A stretch of 64,000 nt of DNA from positions 77,351,333 through 77,415,332 of the forward strand of contig CM067371.1 of the NCBI GenBank assembly GCA_034401795.1, in the 5' to 3' direction. Shown one piece after another: positions 1 through 10,455 of this stretch; the first letter of the stretch is position 1, and every line of letters starts with the position of its first letter. The DNA comes from Chaetoderma sp. LZ-2023a. Lineage: Eukaryota > Mollusca > Caudofoveata > Chaetodermatida > Chaetodermatidae. A program made the translations under genes and the position numbers. The notes beneath the pieces were generated by a model. That model searched no databases and had not been told where the DNA came from. It saw nothing but the letters and a program-made list of their open reading frames with translations.

Positions 1-380
1 GACTTGTCTGTGAGCGGTACTGCTGCTCTGTACCTACTGGTGACATCGACGATGGTGAGGGCATACTTGTAGGTCTTACGACCAACCGAGTCATGTGGAA
101 GGAATAGAACATCTGCCTAGTGAACTCTGTTCGGGACAGTTTCCTCGAAATGGGCATGCCTGATGTGCCGTGGACGAGGTCTGTATATCTGCCACATCAC
201 CTGGCGGCTGAGCCACTGGCTAACTGTCTCCAATGTGAAGTTGTGGCCCTTGCGACGTGCAGCCTCGAGCAGTTGAGGGGGCTCATGGTAATATCCACCA
301 GGCTGATAGTAGAGTTCCTCAAGAAAAACGGTTGATAAACTCCCAGATTTCATCACTGATGTCCACTCCCATCCTGTCAT
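1..380 (-). pseudogene. Polinton integrase, N-terminal part (fossil, runs off window)
   Basis: The minus-strand translation begins with LEELYYQPGGYYHEPPQLLE, continues through a basic helical segment (SQWLSRQVMWQIYRPRPR) and then ADVLFLPHDSVGRKT and YALTIVDVTSRY. This matches my memory of Polinton integrases: a short N-terminal helix-turn-helix region starting LxxLYY, then the RVE (DDE) catalytic core whose first aspartate sits in a (Q)ADV-type strand. Integrases of this kind join the element's ends to target DNA. The rest of the catalytic core lies left of the window. The copy is broken here. The assignment is by motif only. Confidence 0.7.
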
Positions 381-564
381 GCACGGCCCGGATGACCTCT
401 AAACAGATGAACAGACGGCCGTCATTCATTCGACCATCACTGAATACCTCCTCAAACACCTCCATATACTGGCGTCTAATCTCTGCTGGATCCTCACTGA
501 ACAGTAGCTTATCCACCAACCCTCGGAAGTTAAGGGACGTGACCATGTCGTACAGAGACACCAT
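319..564 (-). CDS. Small Polinton A protein, unassigned (81 aa)
   Basis: An open frame of 81 codons, MVSLYDMVTSLNFRGLVDKL at its start, overlaps the beginning of the integrase region and is separated by only 2 bases from the next gene upstream. It is predicted to be mostly helical and has no membrane segment or cysteine motif. Such compact spacing is typical of Polinton gene blocks, so it is probably a genuine element gene, but I do not recognise the family. Function unknown. Confidence 0.45.
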   Translation of the reverse strand: MVSLYDMVTSLNFRGLVDKLLFSEDPAEIRRQYMEVFEEVFSDGRMNDGRLFICLEVIRAVHDRMGVDISDEIWEFINRFS

Positions 565-566
565 CC

Positions 567-1004
567 TTATATAGTACTGCTTAAATGTTCAGTGGCCCAG
601 ATAGCCGCGAGCGCTATGCCAACGTACGGTAGCCAAGGGCCTGTGACTCCAAAGAATGTACCTACTCCTGAGGCGATGGCTGGTATGGCTTCAGAAATCT
701 GCTCCACCCCATGGAGAGCATTGTTGGCGATCTTGCGGAGCATCTCGCCAGCCTTCGTTGGGAACAGAGCGATCAGAGCCCCAACTGCTGCCAGCGGACT
801 GATAGAACCTGTTACATAAGTGCGATAGATTCCTTTCGCTCTGTGTACTAGCTTGCGGGATTTAGGCACGGTCTCCGCTACATCATCATACTCACCCGCG
901 GTCTCCGCTACATCGTAGTCGTCTGCATCCTCCTCCTCATCATAGTCCTCCTCATAGTCCTCGTCATCTATATCCTCGACAGGAACAGCCTCTGGTTTAT
1001 ACAT
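567..1004 (-). CDS. Polinton A acidic/hydrophobic protein (145 aa)
   Basis: The first 45 residues are extremely acidic (runs of D, E and Y such as DDEDYEEDYDEEEDADDYD). A basic patch KSRKLVHRAKGIYR follows. The C-terminal two thirds is glycine/alanine-rich and hydrophobic, with ISPLAAVGALIALFP and GTFFGVTGPWLPYVGIALAA as two likely membrane-active segments. Polintons and adenovirus-like elements commonly encode a small amphipathic or membrane-lytic virion protein, and this architecture would fit, but that is inference. The frame is intact. It is divergently oriented to the coiled-coil gene that starts 49 bases away, so the short gap probably holds promoters for both. Confidence 0.5.
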   Translation of the reverse strand: MYKPEAVPVEDIDDEDYEEDYDEEEDADDYDVAETAGEYDDVAETVPKSRKLVHRAKGIYRTYVTGSISPLAAVGALIALFPTKAGEMLRKIANNALHGVEQISEAIPAIASGVGTFFGVTGPWLPYVGIALAAIWATEHLSSTI

Positions 1005-1052
1005 TGCGTCGCTTGGGCAGTGATATAGTAGCTTTAAACTGTAGTCTATAGC

Positions 1053-1361
1053 ATGGCCTCCGCAATCTTGAATGCGGGCGGGTTTGCCTTAGTGAACTGG
1101 GGACTCAGCTTCGCCGACAAGAAGGTGGCAGAGGTCGAGCATGAGCGTCATAACCAGGCGATGGAGAAGCTGTCTAAGGAGAAGCTTGAGTACAGCAAAG
1201 CACTCGAGCATATGCACCAGAGGGAGGCACACCGACGACAACTCCGAGCTCAGGCCAACCAGAGCCTCAAAGAGGCAGATGAGAGTCTCGATGAGTACTA
1301 CGAGGCTGTATCTGAGCCAACGCTCGACTATGAAGCATCGACAGGTCAGAAGACAGCATAG
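1053..1361 (+). CDS. Polinton A coiled-coil protein (102 aa)
   Basis: The protein starts MASAILNAGGFALVNWGLSF, then forms a long charged helix (VEHERHNQAMEKLSKEKLEY and HMHQREAHRRQLRAQANQSL) with heptad-like spacing, ending in DESLDEYYEAV. I recall small proteins with the same plan (hydrophobic MASAILNAGGFALVN-type N-terminus, ERxRHxxALEKL helix, then DExxxEYY) as recurring open frames next to Polinton integrases in many animal genomes. Its job is not known. It is the only plus-strand gene of this block and is intact. A TATA-like CTATAGC precedes the start, but I would not call a promoter on that. Confidence 0.55.
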   Translation: MASAILNAGGFALVNWGLSFADKKVAEVEHERHNQAMEKLSKEKLEYSKALEHMHQREAHRRQLRAQANQSLKEADESLDEYYEAVSEPTLDYEASTGQKTA

Positions 1362-1401
1362 CTTATAGTAGTGGTGGCAGCTGCAGCGGTGACGACAGGA
1401 G

Positions 1402-1818
1402 TCATGGTCTACGCACGCTCAAGCTGAATACCTGATGTGTTCGACATGCATACCTTAGCATAGCATAGGCGTCGCTTCCACTGGATAGGCGCAGAAGTGC
1501 ATATGACTTAGTTTTCTGTCTGTAGAGTTGGCAATCAGCCAGCTCGCGTACCTCATCAAGAACATTGGTCCCAGCAACCACAAGCTTGAAGTCGTCTAGC
1601 TTATCCACCTGCTGTGTGGCTCCTCCCTTCTGAACCAGGACCGCAACAGCGACACAGTCCAATGCACCACGATGCAATGTCAGCTCTACCCATTGGTTAG
1701 CAGTGGCTTGGACCTGCTGGTGTTCTCGCTCCACATGCACGATTCGCTGTTTGGAACCCGTTTGCTTCAGCTCCTGGTCATTCTCGGCATGCCAGACATG
1801 AAGTCTTGGAGCATTCAT
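1402..1818 (-). CDS. Polinton A unassigned open frame (138 aa)
   Basis: An open minus-strand frame begins MNAPRLHVWHAENDQELKQT. Beta-rich stretches follow (WVELTLHRGALDCVAVAVLV, DDFKLVVAGTNVLDEV, then a C-terminal strand-rich tail). It lies 15 bases downstream of the next gene on the same strand. The alternation of short beta-strands would suit a jelly-roll or structural virion protein, but no family motif is visible and I do not name one. Confidence that it is element coding sequence is moderate; confidence in function is nil. Confidence 0.4.
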   Translation of the reverse strand: MNAPRLHVWHAENDQELKQTGSKQRIVHVEREHQQVQATANQWVELTLHRGALDCVAVAVLVQKGGATQQVDKLDDFKLVVAGTNVLDEVRELADCQLYRQKTKSYALLRLSSGSDAYAMLRYACRTHQVFSLSVRRP

Positions 1819-1833
1819 CGTCGCATCTGCGAG

Positions 1834-2406
1834 CTACTCAGTGTACACCCGGAGGAACAACCTATCCTGCATGGCAGCCGGATTCACATGTGTGTTCTTG
1901 AGGAGGGTTAAGAGTGGAACTACCACGGGCTTCTCGACACCTGCCCGTAGTTTGAATTCCGTGAACCCTTCATTGCACCCCACAGCATTGCACCCCTTTC
2001 CCTTCACATAGAAGGTTGGGCCATGAGCCAGCGGACATAGGACTCGGTACTCATCGTTCACATAGGTGGTGTCCACGGTGCTGTTGCTCTGCACGATCTC
2101 CCACCTGTTCAGAACCTGCGGGAGCTCTACCATCTGTTCTATTGTGCTCTGAAGCTTGAACTCGAGTGTCATGCTCTTGATCTCGTGGATCTGTGCCGAG
2201 ATTGCAAAGTCAATGTACTTCCCAGCAGCGGACAATGGGTTCTCATCATGTATACTGGTTCGAATGACCATCAGGCAGTCCTTCCGAGGATCAGTGCGGT
2301 GCGATGTCGCGGGTTCAATGGCCCCATCTGGATGTTGCACATACTGCAGCATGTTTAAGGTCTGGGTATATAGAGGAAGTAGAGAGAAGTAACTCGTTGC
2401 CCCCAT
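1834..2406 (-). CDS. Polinton A unassigned protein, possible structural gene (190 aa)
   Basis: This is the outermost gene of the block. It begins MGATSYFSLLPLYTQTLNML and has beta-strand-rich central parts (AGKYIDFAISAQIHEIKSMT; VNDEYRVLCPLAHGPTFYVK). It ends in a leucine/valine-rich segment before RLFLRVYTE. Position, size and strand content would fit a capsid or penton-like gene, but there is no diagnostic motif, so this is only a suggestion. Two cysteines lie close together in GKGCNAVGCNEG. The frame is intact. Confidence 0.4.
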   Translation of the reverse strand: MGATSYFSLLPLYTQTLNMLQYVQHPDGAIEPATSHRTDPRKDCLMVIRTSIHDENPLSAAGKYIDFAISAQIHEIKSMTLEFKLQSTIEQMVELPQVLNRWEIVQSNSTVDTTYVNDEYRVLCPLAHGPTFYVKGKGCNAVGCNEGFTEFKLRAGVEKPVVVPLLTLLKNTHVNPAAMQDRLFLRVYTE

Positions 2407-3060
2407 AGAGACAGTATCCTGGGATATGAACTAGCGAAATCAGATCTTCTAGCTTACTACTCGGGAATGGTTTACCAGGTAGAATCATACACCAATCCCA
2501 GTGACTTTCATTAATAGATATTCCGGATTAAACAGAGTGAGCGATGAACTGCCATTTTAGGTAGCTCTCCAGATGATCAGTTCTTTTGGTGTCCTCGCAG
2601 GTGAGGTCGTTAGGGGCCTGAATCTTGAGAGTCTAATCCCACGTTAGGGAGACAATTATTACTGACGTTTGCTGGTCAGAACATTGCATCACACTAGGTT
2701 GAGACAGCACTAGCACAAAGCATCCCAAAATGAGTTATGAGTGCTTTTATAACCTTGCCACTGATCTTAAGCTCGCATTTACCGAAGTAACCGAATAGGG
2801 GAGCAGGTTTAATCTGGCAATCAGGCTCGTGATTCGTCGTTAAGAAGATTAACTTGGATTGGTCGCTGAGGAGATAGATGGAACGTGTGCATTAGGGTAG
2901 GAGTCATTTGTTTCAAGTTGAGTCAACCAAGCCGGCATTCTAGTGTATTCAGTGAGGGCACTTTTGTTTGTGGATACTTCTAGACCACTTTTTCGTAAAC
3001 ACATTGGTAGATGGAAATTATCATAGTTTGTACTTTCTGTTATGATAAAGACAATGTAGG
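2407..3060. other. No gene seen
   Basis: About 650 bases between the Polinton A genes and a short ATT microsatellite. I see no long open frame, splice-bordered exon or strong repeat. It may include the element's terminal sequence, but I could not recognise an inverted repeat partner within this window. Confidence 0.4.
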
Positions 3061-3071
3061 AATATTGTAAT

Positions 3072-3455
<384 letters not shown>

Positions 3456-4010
3456 GTTGTAGGTAGCCTAATGATGACAGAATAAAATCTTCGGGAGAAG
3501 GAGAAAAGCATGGGTTGACGAATCACAAAGCGGTATTTGTATTCAGTTTTACATGTCATTGGGAATGTCTCAACAATGTCCATTTGGAATAATATGATTT
3601 GATAATATGTTGTTTAGAATATTGCTAACACATTGTGTATTAATCATAAGTCAGTATATGCACAGAGTTTAATCAGTTTGTATAAATACTCACTAAATAG
3701 TGCATTAATAATATAAATTGATCAGTCAGCTATTTAGAAGATTGAAATAATTAAGTTATTTAATTGTTTTTGTTACACTGAAATTCTGTACACATATATA
3801 TATCACAGTGATGCAACAATAAAACAGTAGATAAAATAGATAGACTGTTGGCCAATATCAGAGATGTTCTGTCAAGGAGTACACAATTGGAGATAATGGC
3901 ATGCATGCCAGATTGAGTCTGTTGATATTTCCCCAGCCAAATGATGATTTCATATTGGTCTCTGGATGTGGCAAACCTGCAGACCATGATATGGCCTTTG
4001 TTTTAGGGTG
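3456..4010. other. No gene seen
   Basis: AT-rich sequence without a credible open frame. Frames present are short and overlap the flanking microsatellites. Confidence 0.4.
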
Positions 4011-4013
4011 AAG

Positions 4014-4057
4014 AGTGGGAGATGGGAGGGAGGGAGGGAGAGAGAGAGAGAGGGAGG

Positions 4058-4118
<61 letters not shown>

Positions 4119-4137
4119 TGTGGGGAGAGGGAGAGAG
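4014..4137. repeat. GA/GGGA purine microsatellite
   Basis: GGGA and GA repeats form a purine-only run of roughly 110 bases with a pure GA core of about 50 bases. Arg/Glu or Leu/Ser frames across it are artefacts of the repeat. Confidence 0.95.
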
Positions 4138-4416
4138 ATTTGTTTTAATGATGAAAACACAGCCGGAATGGATAGCTGTACATTGTACAAGGGCGAATAC
4201 TCTTCTTTTGGATTGCTTGCGTTCAGAGGACAGGCCTGGTGAGCCAATACATATCTACATTAATGATTCATGTCTTATTTAACTAGACATTTTGATCAGC
4301 TAGAACATATCTTTAGAACACAGTAAAATATATTCCGTGCATAAGGAGAAGTATTCCCTATTGTGAGGGCATGATCCGGATCCTGATTAGGTATGGTGAT
4401 ACTTACATAGGACATT

Positions 4417-4800
4417 AATGGACCTTTCCGGTTTTAGCTATGCCCCGCCCATCTCTAGCTAAGCTCCACCCACACCTCGCTCGTGTTGGGATCGATCGAT
4501 CTCTGAACACCCTGACTAGCAATTTCCAAAAAACTACAAATGTAAGCTGTTGAATGTTTTGAAACTAATTTGACTTGGGTGCTGTTGCTGCCTAAAATAT
4601 TCAACAGCATGTTTATTAAATAGCAAAGAATTACAATACAAGACATACAATTCATACAACGTGTCGGACCATTTGAGATTTGATTACGTATATATGGACC
4701 CCTTTGTGACGTAATGAGTGTGACGTCATCATACATACGTGAGTTGATTATGACGTCATTCAATGTCAGATGAAGGATGTATACTCTGGAAAGGTGAATT
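4417..4800 (+). mobile_element. CRE-rich palindromic MITE, copy A
   Basis: The copy starts AATGGACCTTTCC and ends GGAAAGGTGAATT, the two imperfect inverted ends shared by the family. It has a GC-rich left arm (CCCCGCCC, CTCCACCCACACC, GATCGATCGATC). The central hairpin is truncated here: only one arm plus the closing ATATTCAACAG survives. The right arm has two exact TGACGTCA sites (4,721-4,728 and 4,751-4,758). There is no coding capacity. It belongs to the subfamily whose right arm contains CAACGTGTCGGACCATTTGA. Confidence 0.85.
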
Positions 4801-4899
4801 CACTGTACATTCGTCAAGTAGCTAAGCTAGATATGCTGTTTCCTCTGATTAATTCCGTAAATGTTGATGTAGGATTCGTTAGGATTTGTTGAATTTTCT

Positions 4900-5070
4900 G
4901 GAGTGCTTAGAAGACTCTGTGATAATTTGTTTCAATCCCTTGTCGCATCCGGAATAAAGCTGAATTTAAAAATGCTGGTTCTATCATAAATTTAGTTGAA
5001 GTGGTTATTGTTAATATTTTTTGGTCTTCCGAATAGGGGTCTGTAGACTGTGTAATATTATCTTTGGTGG

Positions 5071-5107
<37 letters not shown>

Positions 5108-5660
5108 CGACCTTTGTTGGAACAGAATAAGGTGGATTTGTTTCCTTCTGTCTGTCACTAGTGAGAGTTTCTAGGTTTCCTATTATATTTGCCATACTGC
5201 CTCGTTCACAATGATAGTAGTATGAGGTCATAAATCTAGCTGCATGCCTTTGCATATTTTCTAGTTTGTCCTGAAGAGTTATTTGATGAGGTTCCAACTT
5301 GTACTTGCATACTCCAAAGCCTGTCTACTCAGTCCGGTGTATGAATAAAGTCAGATTTTTGGGGAGCAATGATAAATTTCTTCACAATAGTCCTAAGGTC
5401 CGATTTGCTGCAAATCTCTGCAATGTGTTTGTTCCAGCTTAAGTCATCCGTGCTGTTGACGCCACAACATTTTACTGATGAAACAGAACTTAGACTGGTT
5501 AGGTTTAGCGTGTAGTCAAATTCGACGGTGGGTTTTATTCTGGCTAAGCATATCACGTTGCACTTTGCTGATTGGAAACGCATTCCCCAATGAGCATCCC
5601 AGTTACCTATCATGTTCATGTCTTGTTGGAGTTCCTCGCTTTAGATGTAGTTTGACCATA
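4900..5660 (-). pseudogene. LINE reverse transcriptase C-terminal fragment (CR1-like)
   Basis: Minus-strand frames read, from right to left, NMIGNWDAHWGMRFQSAKCN, DLSWNKHIAEICSK, DKLENMQRHAARFM and SMANIIGNLETLTSDRQK. This is the familiar run after the RT catalytic core of CR1/L2-type LINEs: WxMxFxxxKC, then LSWNxHI, then LExVQRRAARF. At least two frame changes separate the pieces, so it is dead. A GTT microsatellite (5,066-5,107) has expanded inside the coding remnant, giving a poly-Asn or poly-Thr artefact. The catalytic YADD region lies upstream and is not preserved. Confidence 0.7.
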
Positions 5661-5782
5661 CCTAGCATGTTTATGTCTTGTTGGAGTATTAGTTTTACCC
5701 GTTAGGACCAGTATTGGAGAGAAGCCACAAATCGGCTTTATTCGCTCGGATCGGGTCCAACCGGTCGTGGAAACCATCCAAG

Positions 5783-5822
5783 TTCGTGCGTGCATGTGTG
5801 CGTGCGTGCGCGCGTGTGCGTG
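5783..5822. repeat. GTGC/GT microsatellite
   Basis: An alternating purine-pyrimidine run of GTGCGTGC and GCGTGT units. It has Z-DNA potential but no other significance that I can see. Confidence 0.8.
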
Positions 5823-6009
5823 ACAGTTTTCAAGTTTAAAAGTATTGACACTGCTTTACATGACCGATGAAAGAAGCATGGTGTAGTTTAACAACCCTGT
5901 GCACATGCAAGAAACACTAAACAGTTTGCAAACGATCACGTTTCACGTTCAGGCTGAGATGGCACAATGTGCCTGAAAAAAGAGATCAATTAATTATATG
6001 ACATTATGG

Positions 6010-6387
6010 AATTCACCTTTCCAGAGTATCCACCCATCATATGACGTCATAATTAACTACGTGATGTGTTGAATGACGTCGATAAGTACGTCACGAACGC
6101 ATATTTGAAGACGGGCTATGCGTTGTTGTATAAATTGTATGTATTTACTATTTAATAAATATTCTGTTGAATATTTCGAAACTAATTTGACTGGGCGCTG
6201 TTGCTGCCATAGGCAGCAACAGCACCCAGTCAAATTAGTTATAAAATATTCAACAACCTCCCTGTATAGTTTTCAGGAAATCGATAGTTAGGGCATTCGG
6301 GGATCGATCAATCCCAACCCGAGCGAGGTGTTGGTGGCGCTCACCTAGTGATGGGCGGAGCATAGCTAAAAATGGAAAGGCTCATTG
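6010..6387 (-). mobile_element. CRE-rich palindromic MITE, copy B
   Basis: A reverse-oriented copy: it enters with AATTCACCTTTCC and leaves with GGAAAGGCTCATTG. The central hairpin is complete (arms around 6,170 to 6,256, meeting at CTGCCATAGGCAG). The right arm belongs to the second subfamily (AACGCATA...AAATATGCGTTCGTGACGTACTT when read in element sense) and has several GACGTCA motifs. Non-coding. Confidence 0.85.
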
Positions 6388-6449
6388 TGATTAATACATT
6401 ATTAACACACCAAGTAACTAATCCACTACAGGATCGAGTTTGACTTTCG

Positions 6450-6660
6450 AACTGTTTGGAGCTCATTAGGCAGATAATACCAATGGTTTGGCGACAACGA
6501 GGGCAACTCGCACACCTACAGTCGTGTGTTCGAATCTCACCGCTGCCTGATGCATCTCAAAATGGACTCAGGGACAGTACCGGCCTTGCTCACGCCAGAG
6601 TGGGAAGAGTCCATACTGTTCCCAGAGAAAAAATCCCTGTCATTTATTTAACACTGATGT
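6450..6660 (+). mobile_element. Candidate tRNA-derived SINE (tRNA-like head 6,467-6,549)
   Basis: TAGGCAG at 6,467-6,473 pairs with CTGCCTG at 6,543-6,549 as a seven-pair acceptor-like stem (one wobble). Just before the 3' strand is GTGTG-TTCGAAT-CTCAC, a T-arm with four of five pairs and an internal B-box-like GTTCGAATCT. An internal CGAG/CTCG hairpin stands where an anticodon arm could be. The A box is poor and two extra bases separate T stem and acceptor, so this is not a functional tRNA. A tRNA-derived SINE head or decayed tRNA is the best reading. The following 100 bases would be the SINE body; no obvious tail is seen. Confidence 0.4.
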
Positions 6661-7039
6661 ACGTTTGTAGTAACGCCACGGATCAGTCTCGGAAGCATGA
6701 TACGAGTTTTGTTATGGTCCTAGTATTAGTTTAAATCCATTGAAGTAGAACAGCGATACTTGGATCAGCATTACTAACGAGCTATACGTGTATGTATTTA
6801 AAGCCCGGGTCATCTGCAGAAACATATACGGTGAAGACAAATCATGTTCTGGACCCATTGGTAAGAACTGGTTGACGGTTTCAGAACTGATAGAGAGTGA
6901 ACTGTGCCTGTATAGGGAACTATTTTATTTTAAATAAGGATTTGGTTTTATCGTGCACACGATTATGCGTAAAGGTGCGATGAATGCTGTACAAAACAAA
7001 AGGGCCAAACAATTACGTTTAATGGTAAACATCCACCAT

Positions 7040-7090
7040 AAGGAGGGAGAAAGGGAGAGGGGGGGAGGGAGAAAGAGAGAGAGCGAGAGA

Positions 7091-7138
<48 letters not shown>

Positions 7139-7143
7139 AGGGG
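7040..7143. repeat. GA/GGGA purine microsatellite
   Basis: A second purine tract resembling that near 4.0 kb, ending in a run of about nine G. No coding meaning. Confidence 0.95.
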
Positions 7144-7266
7144 TTAGAATCAGTTAATAGCCCTCCGGTATTAGTTGATAACATCAGTTGAACATACATA
7201 CCTATAACACTACGGAGGAGTTTAGCTACTTTTGCACAGAAAGCCGTAGCAGTGTACTAAAGCCAC

Positions 7267-7475
<209 letters not shown>

Positions 7476-7639
7476 TTGAAACCGTTGTGGATGCTATTTT
7501 CAGGATCCCTATTGTTGGGTAAGATAAATCGAATGCAAGATATGGCCAACTCTGATCTAGTGTGCTCAATAGAGCATGGGTTCCCCCATTCCATTCACGA
7601 TCCTACGGGAATGTGTCCACTAGAGAGTCTTGTACTGGA

Positions 7640-8960
7640 CTAGCAAGATAAAGGTAGGACAAATAAGACGCATCTAACCTTTCTGTGCCGAGTCACGTTT
7701 TACTAGCACGATACTCTAGGACAATTTCCTGAAGGCATAGGGCACGTAGATTTGTGAAATTTGAGCTGTGAACCTGATTATGCTGTGTTTGAGATAGCTG
7801 CTGGTGCAGCTCCAAGTTCCAAGATTTTTGTAATAATATTGGCTACCATACTGCCTCTGTAGTTCGCTGCCTTTGTCATGTCTCTTTTCTCTGAAGTTGG
7901 TATGTCTACTTTTAGACTATGGGGTAGTTCGCCGTTCTTTATACTTCACTATGCCATTCTAGATTTCAGTCAACATTGTATTAATGAAACTTCCCACATT
8001 CGTCTAAAGTTCTATGGTTAGTCCTATGATATCGGGCGTGTTTCCTGAATTTAATTTTGAAATAGTTTGTGTTGCCTCGATTACAGTGATTATTGACTGT
8101 TGATTATGTTGTTTCTCAGTAATGTTCCGTAGCACTAGATCATCAAACGCTAGCTCAGATTTGATCTTTGGTTTTTTGTGCTACTTGTTGTCGGTAGAAC
8201 TTTATGAAGATGTAGGTACTGACACTGCGGCGACCTATTACAGTACCATCCTTGCTATCACGAAGTGAGCCAGAGCACTTCCAGTTCCAGTGTGATATTT
8301 ATGCGGTCAAAACTTCCTTCAATGAAGATAGCACTTCATCATAATTGTGTGATGTTGAACTAATACTTCCACAAATTTGTTATCGTTGGCTTCTCTACCC
8401 AGATATGGCACATATAAGCAAGCTAGTAGTACATGATAAGGAGTGGATGATATTACAATGCTTTGGATTCTACTACCACAGTCTTCAAATGGCTGGATAC
8501 TTATTCATAGATTTCTTCCAGAGAACAACTACCCGCCATAGTCTCTTGGTTTCTGTATTGAGGTTATTGGTTGAGTTTCGTGAACAGCCTTGTTTGCCGA
8601 GTTGAACTGGAGGCTGAGATCATCAAGTTTAGTTAGCTGATAATTAAAAAGCCACTGTTCCCGAAGACATGTGACATAGATTTTCGAAAAAGGTCGTGGA
8701 TGAGGCAGAGTTTGTAACTGTGTTGTAAGGTTGAATGTTGTGAAGCTTAGCTTGTTGAGACAATTATTGTTGACTCATATTTTTTCTCTAGAGTAAAATT
8801 AGTTTGTTGCGTTCCTGGCCCTTGCCTAAAATGGCTGGTCTTGGGCAGTTGCGTTTATCCAGTATCTGACCATATGGGTGTGAGTGTATACTTGCACACT
8901 GACTGTCATTGTCAGTTACATACACCATATTTTCCAATGGCATTGTATGTAACCAATCAC
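7640..8960 (-). pseudogene. LINE reverse transcriptase fragment
   Basis: On the minus strand at about 7,810-8,110 I read IEATQTISKLNSGNTPDIIG, then after a short decayed piece AANYRGSMVANIITKILE. That is the conserved start of a LINE RT domain: a helix leading to LNSGKAPDxxGL, then NYRGI..TP...K.LE. Only the first RT blocks are recognisable. Flanking sequence to 8,960 is probably the same element, but too decayed to assign. Several stops and frame changes are present. Its clade cannot be fixed from what survives. Confidence 0.55.
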
Positions 8961-9069
8961 CTTGATATATTTCAGCTGTGTCTTTTATGCGTATAGCATC
9001 ATGTTTACCTGTTCTGGTTCCAATGGTGTAATACTTGTGCTGTCATGCATTCCTGTAGCTTCTACCTTG

Positions 9070-9330
9070 TCTTTATCTGCAGCTCTCTTCGGGTTGCTGC
9101 TAGGCTGAAGTTGATTGATTTCTCTACCAGAACCGGTGTTGAAGGCTGAATATGATGGATGACCTCTACCATAGCTGCTGTTGATGGCCGATGTTGGTTG
9201 TTGACCTCTATAGCGGCTGGTGAGTGCAGTTGATGCCGATGGTTAACCTCCACATGAGCTGGTGTGCATGGTTGCCGAAGATGGTTGTTGACCTACAGAA
9301 GCTACAGTGAGTGGCTGACGATGGTTATTG
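9070..9330 (-). repeat. 42-bp degenerate minisatellite that preserves a coding-like 14-residue unit
   Basis: The minus strand reads EVNHRHQLHSPAAI, EVNNQHRPSTAAMV, EVIHHIQPSTPVLV, then EKSI: three 14-residue units in one frame, with further weaker units to the left. The repeat period of 42 bases is a multiple of three. It lies directly upstream, in LINE sense, of the RT fragment, so it may be the variable N-terminal part of that LINE's protein. A plain minisatellite that happens to stay open is the alternative. Confidence 0.55.
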
Positions 9331-9485
9331 AACACTATTGGAATTCCTAGGAAGGTTACCGGATGGCTTTAGGTGGCAGGAAGCTTCGTAGTTGATGAGT
9401 GTATGGAGATCCTATTCTGGACCCTGAATTATGCAGGTACTGGAAAGGGAAGAATGGTGATATCCTGAAATAAGGCGAATGTGGT

Positions 9486-9835
9486 GGGATCATATAAATC
9501 AGGATGACGTCATAATCATTACGTCATAAATGATTCTCTTAGGCCCGTCATTAACTCTTAATAGTCCGACACGTTGTACGAATTATATGTCTCTACTATT
9601 TCATAAACATGCTGTTGCATATTTTGAAGCTAATTTGACTGGGCGCTATTGCTGCCATAGACAACAACAGCACCCGGTCAAATTAGTTTCAAAATATGCA
9701 ACAGCTTACCTGTATAGTTTTCTGGAAATTGATGGTCAAGGGAGTTCAGAGATCGGTCGATCCCAACACGAGCGAGGTGTGGGTGGAGCTTAGCTAGAGA
9801 TGGGCGGGGCATAGCTAAAATGGAAAGGTTCATTG
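9486..9835 (-). mobile_element. CRE-rich palindromic MITE, copy C
   Basis: A reverse-oriented copy with a complete central hairpin (about 9,613-9,705) and an intact GC-rich arm ending GGAAAGGTTCATTG. The other end is eroded: ATGACGTCATAATC is present but AATTCACCTTTCC is not. Its right arm (CGACACGTTGTACGAATTATATG) differs from copies A and B and is shared with copy F, so it represents a third variant. Confidence 0.8.
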
Positions 9836-9839
9836 CACA

Positions 9840-10455
9840 GTAAGATAGTTATGTAGTTTTGTTGGCTCTCGATTGTTACTGAAACAAATTACACCAACTG
9901 AGGAATTAAAGAAAAATTAGGCAGAGACACGGAGGATAAAACAATTATTAAATCACCGCCTAATAACAGATGTAGAAGATATATGGATCCAAATTTCTCG
10001 ACTCGCGAGTCACTTCTAGTTTAGGATCGATACCAGAGAATAGTTGTGGGTGAGATGTGGGATTGCGGTGCATAGAAAATCTCAAGGGGATTTCATATAC
10101 GCCCCCCCCCCCCTCCCCATTGCAGTCTGTATTACCTTATTTCGCAAAACGGATAACATTTATATCTAATATGTTTGTTACATTTCAGTGACGGAAGCCT
10201 AAATGCTAACAGTGAGGGATAAGCTTCACAATATGGCGTGCGTCGGGGATCTACTGATCGCCATTATAGTCTGATTCTATACTCCCTATGTAGTTTCTCA
10301 ATCAGATTCTGATCTGTCACACCAGTCTAACAATTGAGTCATTTAATAGTACACCGCTCTTTAGACGTGAATGCTCAGCTTATGAAAAAACAATTAGCAC
10401 CAAACGACTTGTTAATTTTTATGACGACGATGATGGTTGTGACTGGTGGTGCGTG

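Larger units (their letters stand above)
1..2406. mobile_element. Polinton/Maverick element A, terminal part (fossil, younger)
   Basis: A block of closely packed small genes on both strands ends at the left window edge with a retroviral-type integrase, the arrangement known from Polintons (self-synthesising, capsid-bearing DNA transposons). The block is visibly richer in G and C than anything else in the window and most of its frames are open, so it looks like a fairly recent insertion. It is incomplete here: polymerase, ATPase, protease and a recognisable major capsid gene are not in view and would lie to the left if present. I count about one to three breaks. The right-hand limit near 2,406-2,450 is inferred from the end of coding; I could not identify the terminal inverted repeat. 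Confidence 0.65.

Noticed and set aside
4014-4282. Arg/Glu-rich and Ser/Leu/Pro-rich frames across the purine tract
   Set aside because: Low-complexity GA repeat; no homology or codon structure outside it.
6467-6549. Functional tRNA gene
   Set aside because: Poor A box, extra bases between T arm and acceptor stem and no clear anticodon loop. Kept only as tRNA-like.
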